Shown one piece after another: positions 19,303 to 27,917 of a DNA stretch of 64,000 bases; the stretch's first letter is position 1; the number at the start of each line of letters is the position of its first letter. Under the pieces are notes generated by a model, which was not told where the DNA came from, did no database searches, and saw only the letters and a list, made by a program, of their open reading frames with translations. The DNA lies in contig NZ_CP155619.1 of the NCBI RefSeq assembly GCF_039697315.1, forward strand, positions 3,844,001 through 3,908,000, in the 5' to 3' direction. The position numbers and the translations under genes were made by a program. The DNA comes from Pseudomonas abietaniphila (lineage in GTDB: Bacteria > Pseudomonadota > Gammaproteobacteria > Pseudomonadales > Pseudomonadaceae).

Positions 19303-19345
19303 ATGCCTGTGCAACGCCGCTGCTGTTGGCCAATGGAGTGTCCTT

Positions 19346-21022
19346 ATGCGTGCTTGTGTCCCTGTCCTGGTGCTGGGTGTTTCTGTGTCTCCTTTTTTCG
19401 CAAACGCTGAACCGCTTCCCAGTTTTTTGAACAGCAACGACCGCGAACGCACCCTGCCGGTGCCCAACCTCCCCGCCGACGCCTATCGCCCCACTACGCC
19501 CGCCTTGCAAGTCCCCGCGCCTCCGGCCGATGCCACGCCATTGATGATGAGTACCAAGGTCGATGTGCGCAAAATCCGCATCGAGGGCGGGACGGTTTAC
19601 CCGCTCGAAGAGCTGGGCGCGGCCTATGAGTCGCTGATCGGGCGTGATGCCACGCTGGCCGAATTGATCGACGCCACCCGACGCGTGACCAAGCGTTATC
19701 AGGATGACGGCTACTTGTTGTCCTACGCCTTTTTGCCGCCGCAAAGCTTTGATCAGGGGCTGGTGCGAGTCGTGCTGGTTGAAGGGTACGTGCGCGATTA
19801 CCGGTTGGAGGGCGACATCGGCAACGTGTCGGCCTATTTGCAAAAACTGGTCGACAAGATCAAGCAGGAGCGCCCGCTGACCCGCAAGACGTTCGAGCGC
19901 TACACCTCATTGATGAGCCGCGTCCCTGGCGTGACGTTGCAGGCTCAGGTGCCGCCACCCGGCACCACCAACGGCGCGACGACGCTGATCGCCCAAGCGT
20001 CGCGCAAGCCTTTTACCAGCACGCTGAGCACCACCGATGACAACCGCGACGGCCTGCAGGCGCTGCTCGGCCTGAACAGCAATGCGCAGACCTCCATGGC
20101 CGAACAACTCACGGTCAGCGGGCTGTTTCCGCCGGGTGACGACAACGAACACTACTACCGGCTCGATTACAGCCAGTACCTCAATACCGAAGGGACGCAG
20201 CTGAACCTGTCGGCCTCGCATTATCGCAGTGAGCCCGGCACCAACGTCGCGCTGGACAACGGCCTGGAGCTCAAGCAACGACGCGACAACGACCGCTTTT
20301 CCATCGGCTTCACCCATCCGTTGATCGCGGCGCAAAGTGAGTGGCTCAGTGTCGGTTCGCGCCTGTATGCCGTGAACGACAAGACCCGCTACGACGTGAT
20401 TGGCTTTCCGCTGAGCGTGGAGAGCAAAACCGACATTCGGGCGCTGGCGATCGAAGGGGACTGGCGCAAGTCTACGGATCGCCAGCTGCGCATCCTTAGC
20501 GCCGGTGTGTATCAGGGGATCGATGGCATGGGTGCCAAAACGGACGACAACACCTACGACCTCGACTTCTTCCGCGCGCGGTTGTCGGGCGTGCAGAGCG
20601 ACACGTTTTTCGAGCACTGGCAGGGCGTGTTTTCGGCGGCGCTTTACTGGAGTGACGACACCTTGCCGGACAGTGAACGGGCACAGTTTGGCGGCCAGAA
20701 TTTCGGTCGTGGTTACCCGACCGACCAAGCGTCGGGGGACAAGGGTTGGGGTGTGGCGTATGAGGTCAACTACAGCTTCAGGCGCGACGGCAACTGGGTC
20801 AAAGTGCTGCAACCGTATGTGGTGCTCGACACTGCGAGGACCTGGTTCAACGAGCTGCCGATCAAGACGTCGAGGTTGTCTTCGGCGGCGACAGGTTTGC
20901 GCTTTGGTGATGCCCGTTACTACAACATCGCACTGGAGGCCGCCAAGCCCATGTCCGATGTTGGCCTGGATAGCTTTAACCGCAACCCGAGATTTACCTT
21001 GAGTTTCAGTTACCAGCTTTGA
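19346..21022 (+). CDS. TpsB-type outer-membrane transporter (ShlB/FhaC/HecB family)
   Basis: This 558-residue protein has a signal peptide (MRACVPVLVLGVSVSPFFANA) and one clear POTRA_2 domain at about residues 72-148 (VRKIRIEGGTVYPLEEL ... VRVVLVEG). A 16-strand barrel over about 155-558 ends in FTLSFSYQL. A preceding Pro-rich linker (about 40-65) may be the plug/linker region. Family members export a large beta-helical partner in two-partner secretion. No such TpsA gene is nearby; the only neighbour is the collagen-like lipoprotein upstream. ATG 19346 is chosen because TGGAG precedes it and the signal peptide follows directly. Confidence 0.88.
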   Translation: MRACVPVLVLGVSVSPFFANAEPLPSFLNSNDRERTLPVPNLPADAYRPTTPALQVPAPPADATPLMMSTKVDVRKIRIEGGTVYPLEELGAAYESLIGRDATLAELIDATRRVTKRYQDDGYLLSYAFLPPQSFDQGLVRVVLVEGYVRDYRLEGDIGNVSAYLQKLVDKIKQERPLTRKTFERYTSLMSRVPGVTLQAQVPPPGTTNGATTLIAQASRKPFTSTLSTTDDNRDGLQALLGLNSNAQTSMAEQLTVSGLFPPGDDNEHYYRLDYSQYLNTEGTQLNLSASHYRSEPGTNVALDNGLELKQRRDNDRFSIGFTHPLIAAQSEWLSVGSRLYAVNDKTRYDVIGFPLSVESKTDIRALAIEGDWRKSTDRQLRILSAGVYQGIDGMGAKTDDNTYDLDFFRARLSGVQSDTFFEHWQGVFSAALYWSDDTLPDSERAQFGGQNFGRGYPTDQASGDKGWGVAYEVNYSFRRDGNWVKVLQPYVVLDTARTWFNELPIKTSRLSSAATGLRFGDARYYNIALEAAKPMSDVGLDSFNRNPRFTLSFSYQL

Positions 21023-21350
21023 GAGGGGCGGATGGAGGAGGGAGGTGCATCGAGCCTAGGCACACCCCTTCGTCATGCGGCGTTTTCTTTGTGGGAGACG
21101 TCGGAGGTTACGACGGCAGCGAACGCGGTGGATCATTCAACATTGATGTCGCTGATCCAGCCCCTTCGCCAGCAAACTGGCTCTTATCATTCGCCATGCT
21201 CTGCGCAAATCCTCCGAAAAACGAAATACTCTGTAGGAGACGTCGGAGGTTACGCCGGCAGCGAACGCACAGTGTCAGGCAGTAGATAGGCGACTGACAC
21301 TGCGCGTTTGCCAACAATCGGGGTCTTGCAGGGATTTGAGTGATTCAGGG
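21023..21350. repeat. Degenerate copies of the locus repeat
   Basis: Two copies of CGTCGGAGGTTACG-C-GGCAGCGAACGC (about 21099 and 21240) lie between the TpsB gene and the response-regulator gene. They resemble the core of the tandem arrays at 29.8-30.4 kb and 36.6-37.0 kb. No gene was seen. Confidence 0.7.
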
Positions 21351-21761
21351 TCAGTTCCCGACCTGATACACCTTGGGCTCTGGAAACAGATTGTTGAGGG
21401 TTTCCAGGAGGCGGACGTGATAGATGGGTTTGCGGAAAAGGTCCAGCACCTGCAGGCGAAGCAAATCGCTGACATCCTCCATGTCGGCGTGGCCCGAGGT
21501 GACGATCACCGGCAGGTGCTGGCGTGACGTGTGTTCGCGAAGACGCTTGATCAGCGAGATGCCGCTTTCTTCGGGCATGCGCAGATCAGTGATCACCAAT
21601 GCGATGTCAGGGTGCTCGGTCAGCAGCTTCAGGGCTGCCCTCACGGACGGCGCTGTGAAGCAGCAGAAACCCTCACCTTCGAGCAATTCGGCGAGTTCTT
21701 CGTTGGCGTCCTCTTCGTCGTCAACGAGCAGAAGTTGTTGGCGTGTGGGGTGAGAGGGCAT
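21351..21761 (-). CDS. Single-domain response regulator
   Basis: This 136-residue protein is a lone REC domain with no output domain. The acidic pocket LLVDDEED, the phospho-acceptor in VITDLRMP, the TSGH switch residue and the conserved lysine in FRKPI are all present. It lies 53 bp downstream of flp on the same strand, at the edge of the Tad locus. Single REC proteins act as phosphate sinks or bind partner proteins; a role in Tad control beside PprA/PprB is an inference from position. Confidence 0.88.
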   Translation of the reverse strand: MPSHPTRQQLLLVDDEEDANEELAELLEGEGFCCFTAPSVRAALKLLTEHPDIALVITDLRMPEESGISLIKRLREHTSRQHLPVIVTSGHADMEDVSDLLRLQVLDLFRKPIYHVRLLETLNNLFPEPKVYQVGN

Positions 21762-21814
21762 GTTGGCTACCTTGCTGGGTTCATCCGAGAAACAAGCGTC
21801 TGGTCCTGATCTCG

Positions 21815-22006
21815 TCAGACAGCCGTGCCGCCTAGTCCTTTAAGTATGTTGTTGAAGATGATCTTGATCTGAGCACCGATGTTGGTCAGGAACAGAATCG
21901 CCACCAGTGAGATCATCGACGCAACGATGGCGTATTCGATCGCGGAAGCCGCCTCTTCGTCTTTCACAAAACGTCGAATCAATGCTGATACAAAGTTAAG
22001 GAACAT
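21815..22006 (-). CDS. flp: Flp-type pilin
   Basis: This 63-residue prepilin begins with a short basic leader followed by ASAIEYAIVASMI, with the Glu-Tyr pair of Flp pilins just after the predicted processing site. A hydrophobic helix (about 22-43) forms the fibre core. FppA (32.7-33.1 kb) should process it and TadA power its assembly. A strong AGGAGA ribosome site precedes the ATG. It is divergent from rcpC. Only one flp gene was seen. Confidence 0.93.
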   Translation of the reverse strand: MFLNFVSALIRRFVKDEEAASAIEYAIVASMISLVAILFLTNIGAQIKIIFNNILKGLGGTAV

Positions 22007-22310
22007 CTGACTTCTCCTCTGCGCTTCTTGGCGCCATTACACGCTTGCAGCGTTTAACAATCCTTCGTAACTACAGCATTGACCCCAATGCCCGACTCTA
22101 CAATCACAAGAAAGCATTAATCAGAAAGTATTACCCCCTTGTGCGCTTGTCCCCCGAACGGATGCCATGAGGTGAAATTTCCCACAACTGATGGCGTTTT
22201 GGATGACCTCGACTACCTTCAAAGGGCGAAAGGATGAATGTTCGCAGCCAACTGAATCACAGGTTGTCTCGTAACGTTTCGAAGGTGTGATCGGGCAAGG
22301 GAGGGCCGTC
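22007..22310. promoter_or_regulatory. Divergent promoter region between flp and rcpC
   Basis: These 304 bp separate the two oppositely transcribed Tad units and include an A+T-rich stretch around 22070-22140. In P. aeruginosa the corresponding region is controlled by PprB. I could not identify a specific binding motif here. Confidence 0.45.
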
Positions 22311-23258
22311 ATGAGCAGTCGCGTCACAACGGGGCTCGCTGTGCTGTTTTTGCTGGGGGCGCTGTTTGCCGGGTATTGGGGATTGGTGCTGAGTCGCCAG
22401 CCAGCGCCGGTGCCTCAAGCGCCCGTTGTGCAAACTGACACCGTCGTTGCAGCGCCTCCCGTCGCTGAAAAACCGATGGAAGATCCCACCCGCCAGCCGG
22501 TGCTGGTGCTCGCCAAAGACATTCCCGCCTATGCACCTATCAAGGCTGACGACCTGATCGTCGAGCGTCTGAAAGTCGCGCCTGCCGGAAGCTTCAGCAA
22601 GCCTGAAGAGGCCATCGGTCGCATGTCCTGGCGTCCATTGGCGGCTGGCACCTGGCTGACAGACAGCAGCTTCGAAGCAGGTGGCACCCTGGCGCGCATG
22701 ATCCGCCCTGGCGAGCGGGCACTGGCCTTGTCCATTGACGAGATCATCGGCGCAGGCGGGCAGTTGAGCCCCGGTGACTACGTCGATGTACTCCTTTATT
22801 TGCCGTCCGATCAAACCAATACCGATCGCACTGCACAAACCGTTGTGCCTGCGTTACGGGTGCTCAGTGTCGGGGCGCTCATGGGGCCGGTCAATCAAGG
22901 ACAGGAAGAACAGGGCATCAGCCGAGACGAGCGTGCGCAGCAACAGAAACTCAAGGCAAACGCGCGCAGCGTGGTCGTGGCGGTCCCGGAAAAACTGCTC
23001 AACCGCCTGATGCTGGCGTCTCAGGCCGGACCGCTCAGGCTCGCCGTGCGCAGCGCCGAAGAAAAGAACCTGGAACGTTACTGGGCCGGCGACAGCGACA
23101 TCGCCCTTCAGCAAGACGCCGCAAGTCGCAACATCACTCACTTCAATCAACTGAGCATGGGCGCTGCGCGCAGCGTCCAGGTTGGCAGCGGCGAGCCTCG
23201 CAAGCCGCGGTCAATCGAAGTCATTCGTGGCAATCAAACGGCGCAGCAAACCCCCTGA
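22311..23258 (+). CDS. rcpC: Flp pilus assembly protein CpaB/RcpC
   Basis: This 315-residue protein has an N-terminal membrane anchor (about 7-30) and a SAF-type domain (about 65-130, VLVLAKDIPAYAPI ... LIVERLKV) found in CpaB/RcpC. The RcpC/CpaB domain follows (about 130-270, including LSPGDYVDVLLYLP). It is thought to sit at the secretin and may gate pilus passage. ATG 22311 follows GGGAGG; the upstream GTG at 22287 is disfavoured. It opens the rcpC-rcpA-tadZABCD operon. Confidence 0.92.
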   Translation: MSSRVTTGLAVLFLLGALFAGYWGLVLSRQPAPVPQAPVVQTDTVVAAPPVAEKPMEDPTRQPVLVLAKDIPAYAPIKADDLIVERLKVAPAGSFSKPEEAIGRMSWRPLAAGTWLTDSSFEAGGTLARMIRPGERALALSIDEIIGAGGQLSPGDYVDVLLYLPSDQTNTDRTAQTVVPALRVLSVGALMGPVNQGQEEQGISRDERAQQQKLKANARSVVVAVPEKLLNRLMLASQAGPLRLAVRSAEEKNLERYWAGDSDIALQQDAASRNITHFNQLSMGAARSVQVGSGEPRKPRSIEVIRGNQTAQQTP

Positions 23259-23279
23259 TCGAGCAAGGACTGCACATTC

Positions 23280-24536
23280 ATGAGCAAGTGTTTTAGGCCG
23301 ATGTTGAACCGTGCCGTATTGGCTTTTTCAGCAGGGTGTCTGTATCAGGGGGGCGTGGTCGCAGCGCCGGCAGGTTGCGCCGGGTTGCCAGCGATGCCTG
23401 CGGCCATGGAGATTGGCCAGGGCGTGCAGCAGGACATTCGCTCGCCGGTCGCGATCACGCGGCTTGCAGTCGGGGACCCGAAAATCGCCGACGTGCATGT
23501 CAATGACGGCGACAGCAGCGGGTATCTGTTGACCGGCGTCGGGCCTGGCACCACCAGCCTGATGGTCTGGACCGCCTGCTCTTCGTCGCCTCGGCAAAGC
23601 ATGGTGTTCGTGCGGGGCACGGCAAAAACAGCGATGACCGACACGCTGATTCCGCCGTCTGAAGACCCGCTGTTGCCCAGTCAGGTGCAGACCGACATTC
23701 GATTCGTCGAAGTCAGCCGCACCAAGCTCAAAGAAGCCAGCACATCGATCTTCGGCAGAGGCTCCAGCAATTTCCTGTTCGGCTCTCCCGGCACGGTTCC
23801 GGGCGTCACGGTCACGCCGGGCACCCTGGGCGGCACGCGGCCGGCGATTCCGCTGAACAACAACAATTTCAATATTGTCTGGGGCGGCGGCAGCAGCAAA
23901 GTGCTGGGCTTGCTCAACGCCATGGAAAGCAGCGGCTTCGCGTATACCCTGGCGCGTCCAAGCCTGGTGGCGCTGAGCGGGCAGAGTGCGAGTTTTCTGG
24001 CCGGGGGTGAGTTTCCGGTGCCGGTGCCCAACGGTGAAGGCAACGGCATTTCCATCGAATACAAGGAATACGGTGTCCGCCTGACCCTGACGCCGACCGT
24101 GGTGGGTCGCAATCGTATCGCCTTGAAGGTCGCCCCCGAGGTCAGTGAGCTGGACTTCACGGCCGGCGTGACCATTGCCGGCACCACGGTGCCCGCGCTG
24201 AACGTACGTCGCACCGATACCAGCGTCTCGCTGGCCGATGGCGAAAGTTTCGTGATCAGCGGTCTGATCAACACCAGCAACATTGCCTCGGTGGACAAGT
24301 TTCCCGGTCTGGGCGACATCCCGATTCTCGGTGCGCTGTTTCGCAGTTCCCAGATCAATCGGGACGAGCGCGAGCTTTTGATGATCGTCACCCCGCACCT
24401 GGTCCAGCCGCTGGCGGCCAATGCGCCGTTGCCTTCGCTGCCCGGTGAAGGGTTGCGTAACTACGATCCGAACTTCCTGAAAATGTATTTCCTCGAAAAC
24501 GGCAGTTTCGACCGCCGCAGCGGGTTATCGCAATGA
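23280..24536 (+). CDS. rcpA: Tad secretin RcpA/CpaC
   Basis: This 418-residue protein forms the outer-membrane ring for the Flp pilus. It has a signal segment and an N-terminal domain with GQGVQQDIRSPVAITRLAVGDPKIADV (pilus-assembly N-domain, about 45-75). The secretin domain covers about residues 220-380, with SGQSASFLAGGEFPVP and the conserved C-terminal VSGL-type segment (SFVISGL ... PGLGDIPILGALFRS). Length fits RcpA. The stop overlaps the tadZ start by four bases (ATGA). Confidence 0.94.
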   Translation: MSKCFRPMLNRAVLAFSAGCLYQGGVVAAPAGCAGLPAMPAAMEIGQGVQQDIRSPVAITRLAVGDPKIADVHVNDGDSSGYLLTGVGPGTTSLMVWTACSSSPRQSMVFVRGTAKTAMTDTLIPPSEDPLLPSQVQTDIRFVEVSRTKLKEASTSIFGRGSSNFLFGSPGTVPGVTVTPGTLGGTRPAIPLNNNNFNIVWGGGSSKVLGLLNAMESSGFAYTLARPSLVALSGQSASFLAGGEFPVPVPNGEGNGISIEYKEYGVRLTLTPTVVGRNRIALKVAPEVSELDFTAGVTIAGTTVPALNVRRTDTSVSLADGESFVISGLINTSNIASVDKFPGLGDIPILGALFRSSQINRDERELLMIVTPHLVQPLAANAPLPSLPGEGLRNYDPNFLKMYFLENGSFDRRSGLSQ

Positions 24537-25732
24537 GCCAGGGACCCAGCTTGAGCCAGACCTTTCTGGCCATTACGCGCAACACCACCGACCTCGAATG
24601 GCTGCAGGGCGCGCTGGCGCCGTTGGGGCAGGTGGTGAGCGCGGGAACCGGCAGCCTCGACGAACTGCTCGCCTTGGTGGACGTGACCTTCGCCAGCGTG
24701 GTGTTCGTGGGGCTTGATCGTGAGCATTTGATGAACCAGAGCGCGTTGATCGAAGGTGCGCTGGAGGCCAAACCGATGCTGGCCATCGTTGCCTTGGGCG
24801 ACGGCATGGACAACCAGTTGGTGCTCAACGCGATGCGCGCCGGTGCGCGGGATTTCGTCGCCTATGGCTCACGCTCCAGTGAAGTGGCCGGGCTGGTGCG
24901 GCGTCTCAGCAAACGCCTGCCAGCCGTGGCGCCGAACCCTAACATGGGCGGCCTGACCGTGATTTACGGCGCCCAGTGCGACGGTGACGGCGCGTTGGTG
25001 TCGGCGCATCTGGCGCTCGTGGCGCAGCAAAAAGGGCAGCGCACCTTGCTGCTGGACCTCGGCATGCCGCGCGGCGACAGCCTGGCGATGCTGAGCCTCG
25101 AATCGTCGTTCAATTTCGGCGATGCCCTGCGGCACCTCCGCAGGCTCGACTCGACGCTGATCGACAGCGCCTTCACCGTTCACGCCAGTCAATTGCGCAT
25201 CCTCGCCTACGCCCACGACGATATGTCGCTCGAGCACACCAGCGCAGCCGAGTTGTACATGTTGCTCAGCGCTTTGCGTCAGCATTTTCAGCGTGTGGTG
25301 GTGAATCTGGTGGGGCAGCCGGACAGTGAGTCGTTGCGTACCTTTGTGGCGCATTGTGATCAGTTGCTGTGGTACGTCGACCAGAACGTCATCGAGTGTC
25401 GGCGCAATCTGGCGATCCTCAATCTATGGCGCGAGAAGGGCCTGAAGCTTCAGCAAGCCGGCTTGTTGGTGGACAAATACCTGCGCCAGGTCACGCCCAA
25501 TTCCGAGACGCTGGAAAAGACCTTCGGCCTGCCCGCGCTGGGCGTGCTGCCGTTGAGTCCGGAGTTGCGGTTGAACGCCAAAAATCAAGGCCTGTCGTTG
25601 TTCGAACTGTCGCCACGGGAGTCCCTGACCAGTGGTTTACGCGGTCTGGGAGAACGCTTGGCGAGCCAATCCGACGCACCAGGCAAGCCCCGCGACGGTT
25701 GGCTGGGTCGCCTGTTGAGGACGCATAAATGA
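24533..25732 (+). CDS. tadZ: TadZ/CpaE-type localisation protein with degenerate P-loop
   Basis: This 399-residue protein has an N-terminal atypical receiver-like domain (about 10-120) and a MinD/ParA-like domain (about 138-370), the architecture of TadZ/CpaE, which places the pilus machine at the pole. The deviant Walker A loop is altered: GAQCDGDGAL (about 146-155) replaces the usual GGxGxxK[ST], so both lysine and serine/threonine are missing. The following LLLDLGMPRGDSLAM keeps the usual strand and aspartate. It may bind nucleotide weakly or not at all. It overlaps rcpA and tadA by four bases at each end. Confidence 0.9.
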   Translation: MSQGPSLSQTFLAITRNTTDLEWLQGALAPLGQVVSAGTGSLDELLALVDVTFASVVFVGLDREHLMNQSALIEGALEAKPMLAIVALGDGMDNQLVLNAMRAGARDFVAYGSRSSEVAGLVRRLSKRLPAVAPNPNMGGLTVIYGAQCDGDGALVSAHLALVAQQKGQRTLLLDLGMPRGDSLAMLSLESSFNFGDALRHLRRLDSTLIDSAFTVHASQLRILAYAHDDMSLEHTSAAELYMLLSALRQHFQRVVVNLVGQPDSESLRTFVAHCDQLLWYVDQNVIECRRNLAILNLWREKGLKLQQAGLLVDKYLRQVTPNSETLEKTFGLPALGVLPLSPELRLNAKNQGLSLFELSPRESLTSGLRGLGERLASQSDAPGKPRDGWLGRLLRTHK

Positions 25733-26991
25733 AAGGCGAAAAGCTCTTTGGCGTGTCAGCCCGTCCTGCCGACAGCGGCGGGGACGGCCAAGGCCTGAAG
25801 CTGGTCTTGCATCGCTACATCATCGACGCCATCGAGGAGAGTGGACGCAACCTGCTGGAAGGCACACGCCCTGCGCTGGCGCAGTTTGTCACCGACAAGG
25901 TCGCCGAGTATGTGGCCCGGTTGCGCCTGGCGATTTCCCGCTACGAGATGGAGCGTCTGGCCGAAGAGCTGGTCGACGAACTGACCGGGTTCGGGCCGCT
26001 CGAGGTGCTGCTGCGCGACAATTCGGTCACGGAAATCCTGGTGAACGGTCCGAACAAGGTCTTCATCGAGCGCGAAGGTGTGTTGCATCACTCGGACCTG
26101 CGCTTCATCGATGCCCATCATGTGGAGCGCGTGATTCAGCGGATTCTTGCGCCTCTGGGGCGGCGTCTGGACGAGTCTTCACCGATGGTGGATGCGCGGT
26201 TGCCCGATGGCAGCCGGGTCAATGCGATCATCCCGCCGATTGCCCTGGACGGCCCTTGCCTGTCGATCCGGAAGTTTCGCAAGGACATGCTCAAGAGTTC
26301 GGACCTGGTTGCGATGCAGACCATCGATCAGTCGATCTACGACTTTCTGGAAAACGCGGTGAGCAAGCGCTGCAACATCCTGATCAGCGGCGGCACCGGC
26401 ACCGGCAAGACCACCATGCTCAACGTTCTGAGCCAGATGATTCAGACGCAGCAACGCTTGGTGACCATCGAGGACGTGGCTGAACTGCAGCTCGGTCACC
26501 CGCACGTGGTGCGGCTGGAGACCCGTCCGCCCAATGCCGAAGGCCACGGCGAAGTCCGTGCCAGCGACCTGATTCGTAATGCGCTGCGGATGCGGCCAGA
26601 CAGGATCATTCTGGGTGAGATCCGGGGTGTTGAAGTGCTCGACGTCATGACCGCCATGAATACCGGGCACGACGGCTCCATGAGCACCGTCCACGCCAAC
26701 AACGCGCAAGACGCGTTGCTGCGTCTTGAAACGCTGGTGGGCCTGACCGGTCGGCAAATTGCCGAGAAAACGTTGCGGCAAATGATCTGCGCCGCGCTGG
26801 ACGTGATCATTCAGCTGACGCGCATGCCTGACGGTCGGCGTTGTGTCAGCGAGGTGGTGGAAGTGGTAGGCACGCGCGATGACGTGTACGTCACCAACAC
26901 GCTGTTCCGCCTGGATCGGCGCACCGGTTTCGGTTTTCTGCGCGAGGCGATCAACCCGGCCGGCGACAAGCTGCGCCAGCTCGATTACTAA
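25729..26991 (+). CDS. tadA: Tad pilus ATPase TadA/CpaF
   Basis: This 420-residue type II/IV secretion ATPase drives Flp assembly. After an N-terminal helical domain comes FGPLEVLLRDNSVTEILVNGP. Walker A GGTGTGKTT is at about residues 221-229, followed by the VTIEDVAELQL Asp box, Walker B RMRPDRIILGEIRG and the His box (MNTGHDGSMSTVHANN). All catalytic motifs are intact. The start overlaps the tadZ stop. Confidence 0.97.
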   Translation: MKGEKLFGVSARPADSGGDGQGLKLVLHRYIIDAIEESGRNLLEGTRPALAQFVTDKVAEYVARLRLAISRYEMERLAEELVDELTGFGPLEVLLRDNSVTEILVNGPNKVFIEREGVLHHSDLRFIDAHHVERVIQRILAPLGRRLDESSPMVDARLPDGSRVNAIIPPIALDGPCLSIRKFRKDMLKSSDLVAMQTIDQSIYDFLENAVSKRCNILISGGTGTGKTTMLNVLSQMIQTQQRLVTIEDVAELQLGHPHVVRLETRPPNAEGHGEVRASDLIRNALRMRPDRIILGEIRGVEVLDVMTAMNTGHDGSMSTVHANNAQDALLRLETLVGLTGRQIAEKTLRQMICAALDVIIQLTRMPDGRRCVSEVVEVVGTRDDVYVTNTLFRLDRRTGFGFLREAINPAGDKLRQLDY

Positions 26992-27031
26992 GCCACGGAG
27001 TGGGTCAGCCTATGAAACAGGGAGATTCAAG

Positions 27032-27916
27032 GTGAAGGGAGCCATCGTCCTCGGACTGATTTTCATGCTGATGATGGCAGCCTCGCTGTACCTGTTCTAT
27101 CGCGGGCTGAACAAGGGCGCCAATGAACGGATCATGGCGAGGCTTGCGGTTGACCAACCTGTGGCTGCGACCACCAAGCCGGGAGCGGACCGCATTGAGC
27201 GGGCGTTCTTGCGGGCAGGTCTTGGAAAACCAACCGAGCGGTTACCGTTGGCGATCACGGTCTGGGGACTGTCGATGCTCGTGGGATACCTGGCGTACGA
27301 CGGGTTCGGGCTGGTGCTTGGGATCCTGCTCCCGGTGATCGTGCTGCGGTTCTACGTGAGCTTTCGCTACCAGCGGCGCGTGAGTCGCATGATCGAGCAA
27401 TTGCCGCAACTGCTTGACCACACGGTGCGCAGCTTGAAGTCCGGGCGGACCCTCGGCGACGCCGTACTGAACAGCATTGATGCAGCGGTCTCTCCATTGA
27501 ACGAAGCCATGTCCCGGATCAAACGCAATGTCCAGCTGGGGGTGACGCTGCCGGATGCAGTACAGGATTTTGCCGAGCTGTATGAGCGCGACGAGTTTCG
27601 GTTGTTTGCGTTGGGGCTTAGGGTCAACCACCGCTATGGCGGCAACGCGAGCGAACTGCTGGAGAACCTGATCCGCGTGATCCGGGAGCGGGAGCAGGGC
27701 GCTCGTCAACTACGCGCGCTGACCGGCGAAACGCGCCTGACTGCAGTCGTTCTGGCCTTGCTGCCGTTAGGCATGGTTGCTTATTTTTTGATTGTGAACC
27801 CGGCCTACCTGATGCACATGTGGGCTGACGACTCCGGGCAAACAATGCTGATGGTCGCGTTCGCGTTGCAGACATTGGGCTGTCTGGTGTTGTGGCGCAT
27901 GCTGAGGAGTATTTGA
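27032..27916 (+). CDS. tadB: Tad inner-membrane platform protein TadB
   Basis: This 294-residue protein has T2SS-F domains with the RMIEQLPQLLDHTVRSLKSG motif typical of TadB, and about four membrane segments (N-terminal around 5-22, middle around 72-100, and two near the C-terminus). It forms the platform with TadC. I chose GTG at 27032, preceded by AGGGAG seven bases upstream. The longer open frame from 26879 would overlap tadA widely. A seven-codon frame (27012-27035) ends across this start codon. Confidence 0.92.
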   Translation: MKGAIVLGLIFMLMMAASLYLFYRGLNKGANERIMARLAVDQPVAATTKPGADRIERAFLRAGLGKPTERLPLAITVWGLSMLVGYLAYDGFGLVLGILLPVIVLRFYVSFRYQRRVSRMIEQLPQLLDHTVRSLKSGRTLGDAVLNSIDAAVSPLNEAMSRIKRNVQLGVTLPDAVQDFAELYERDEFRLFALGLRVNHRYGGNASELLENLIRVIREREQGARQLRALTGETRLTAVVLALLPLGMVAYFLIVNPAYLMHMWADDSGQTMLMVAFALQTLGCLVLWRMLRSI

Positions 27917-27917
27917 G

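Noticed and set aside
19262..19345. Earlier start for the TpsB gene
   Set aside because: It would run through a strong terminator hairpin, and the signal peptide begins only at 19346.
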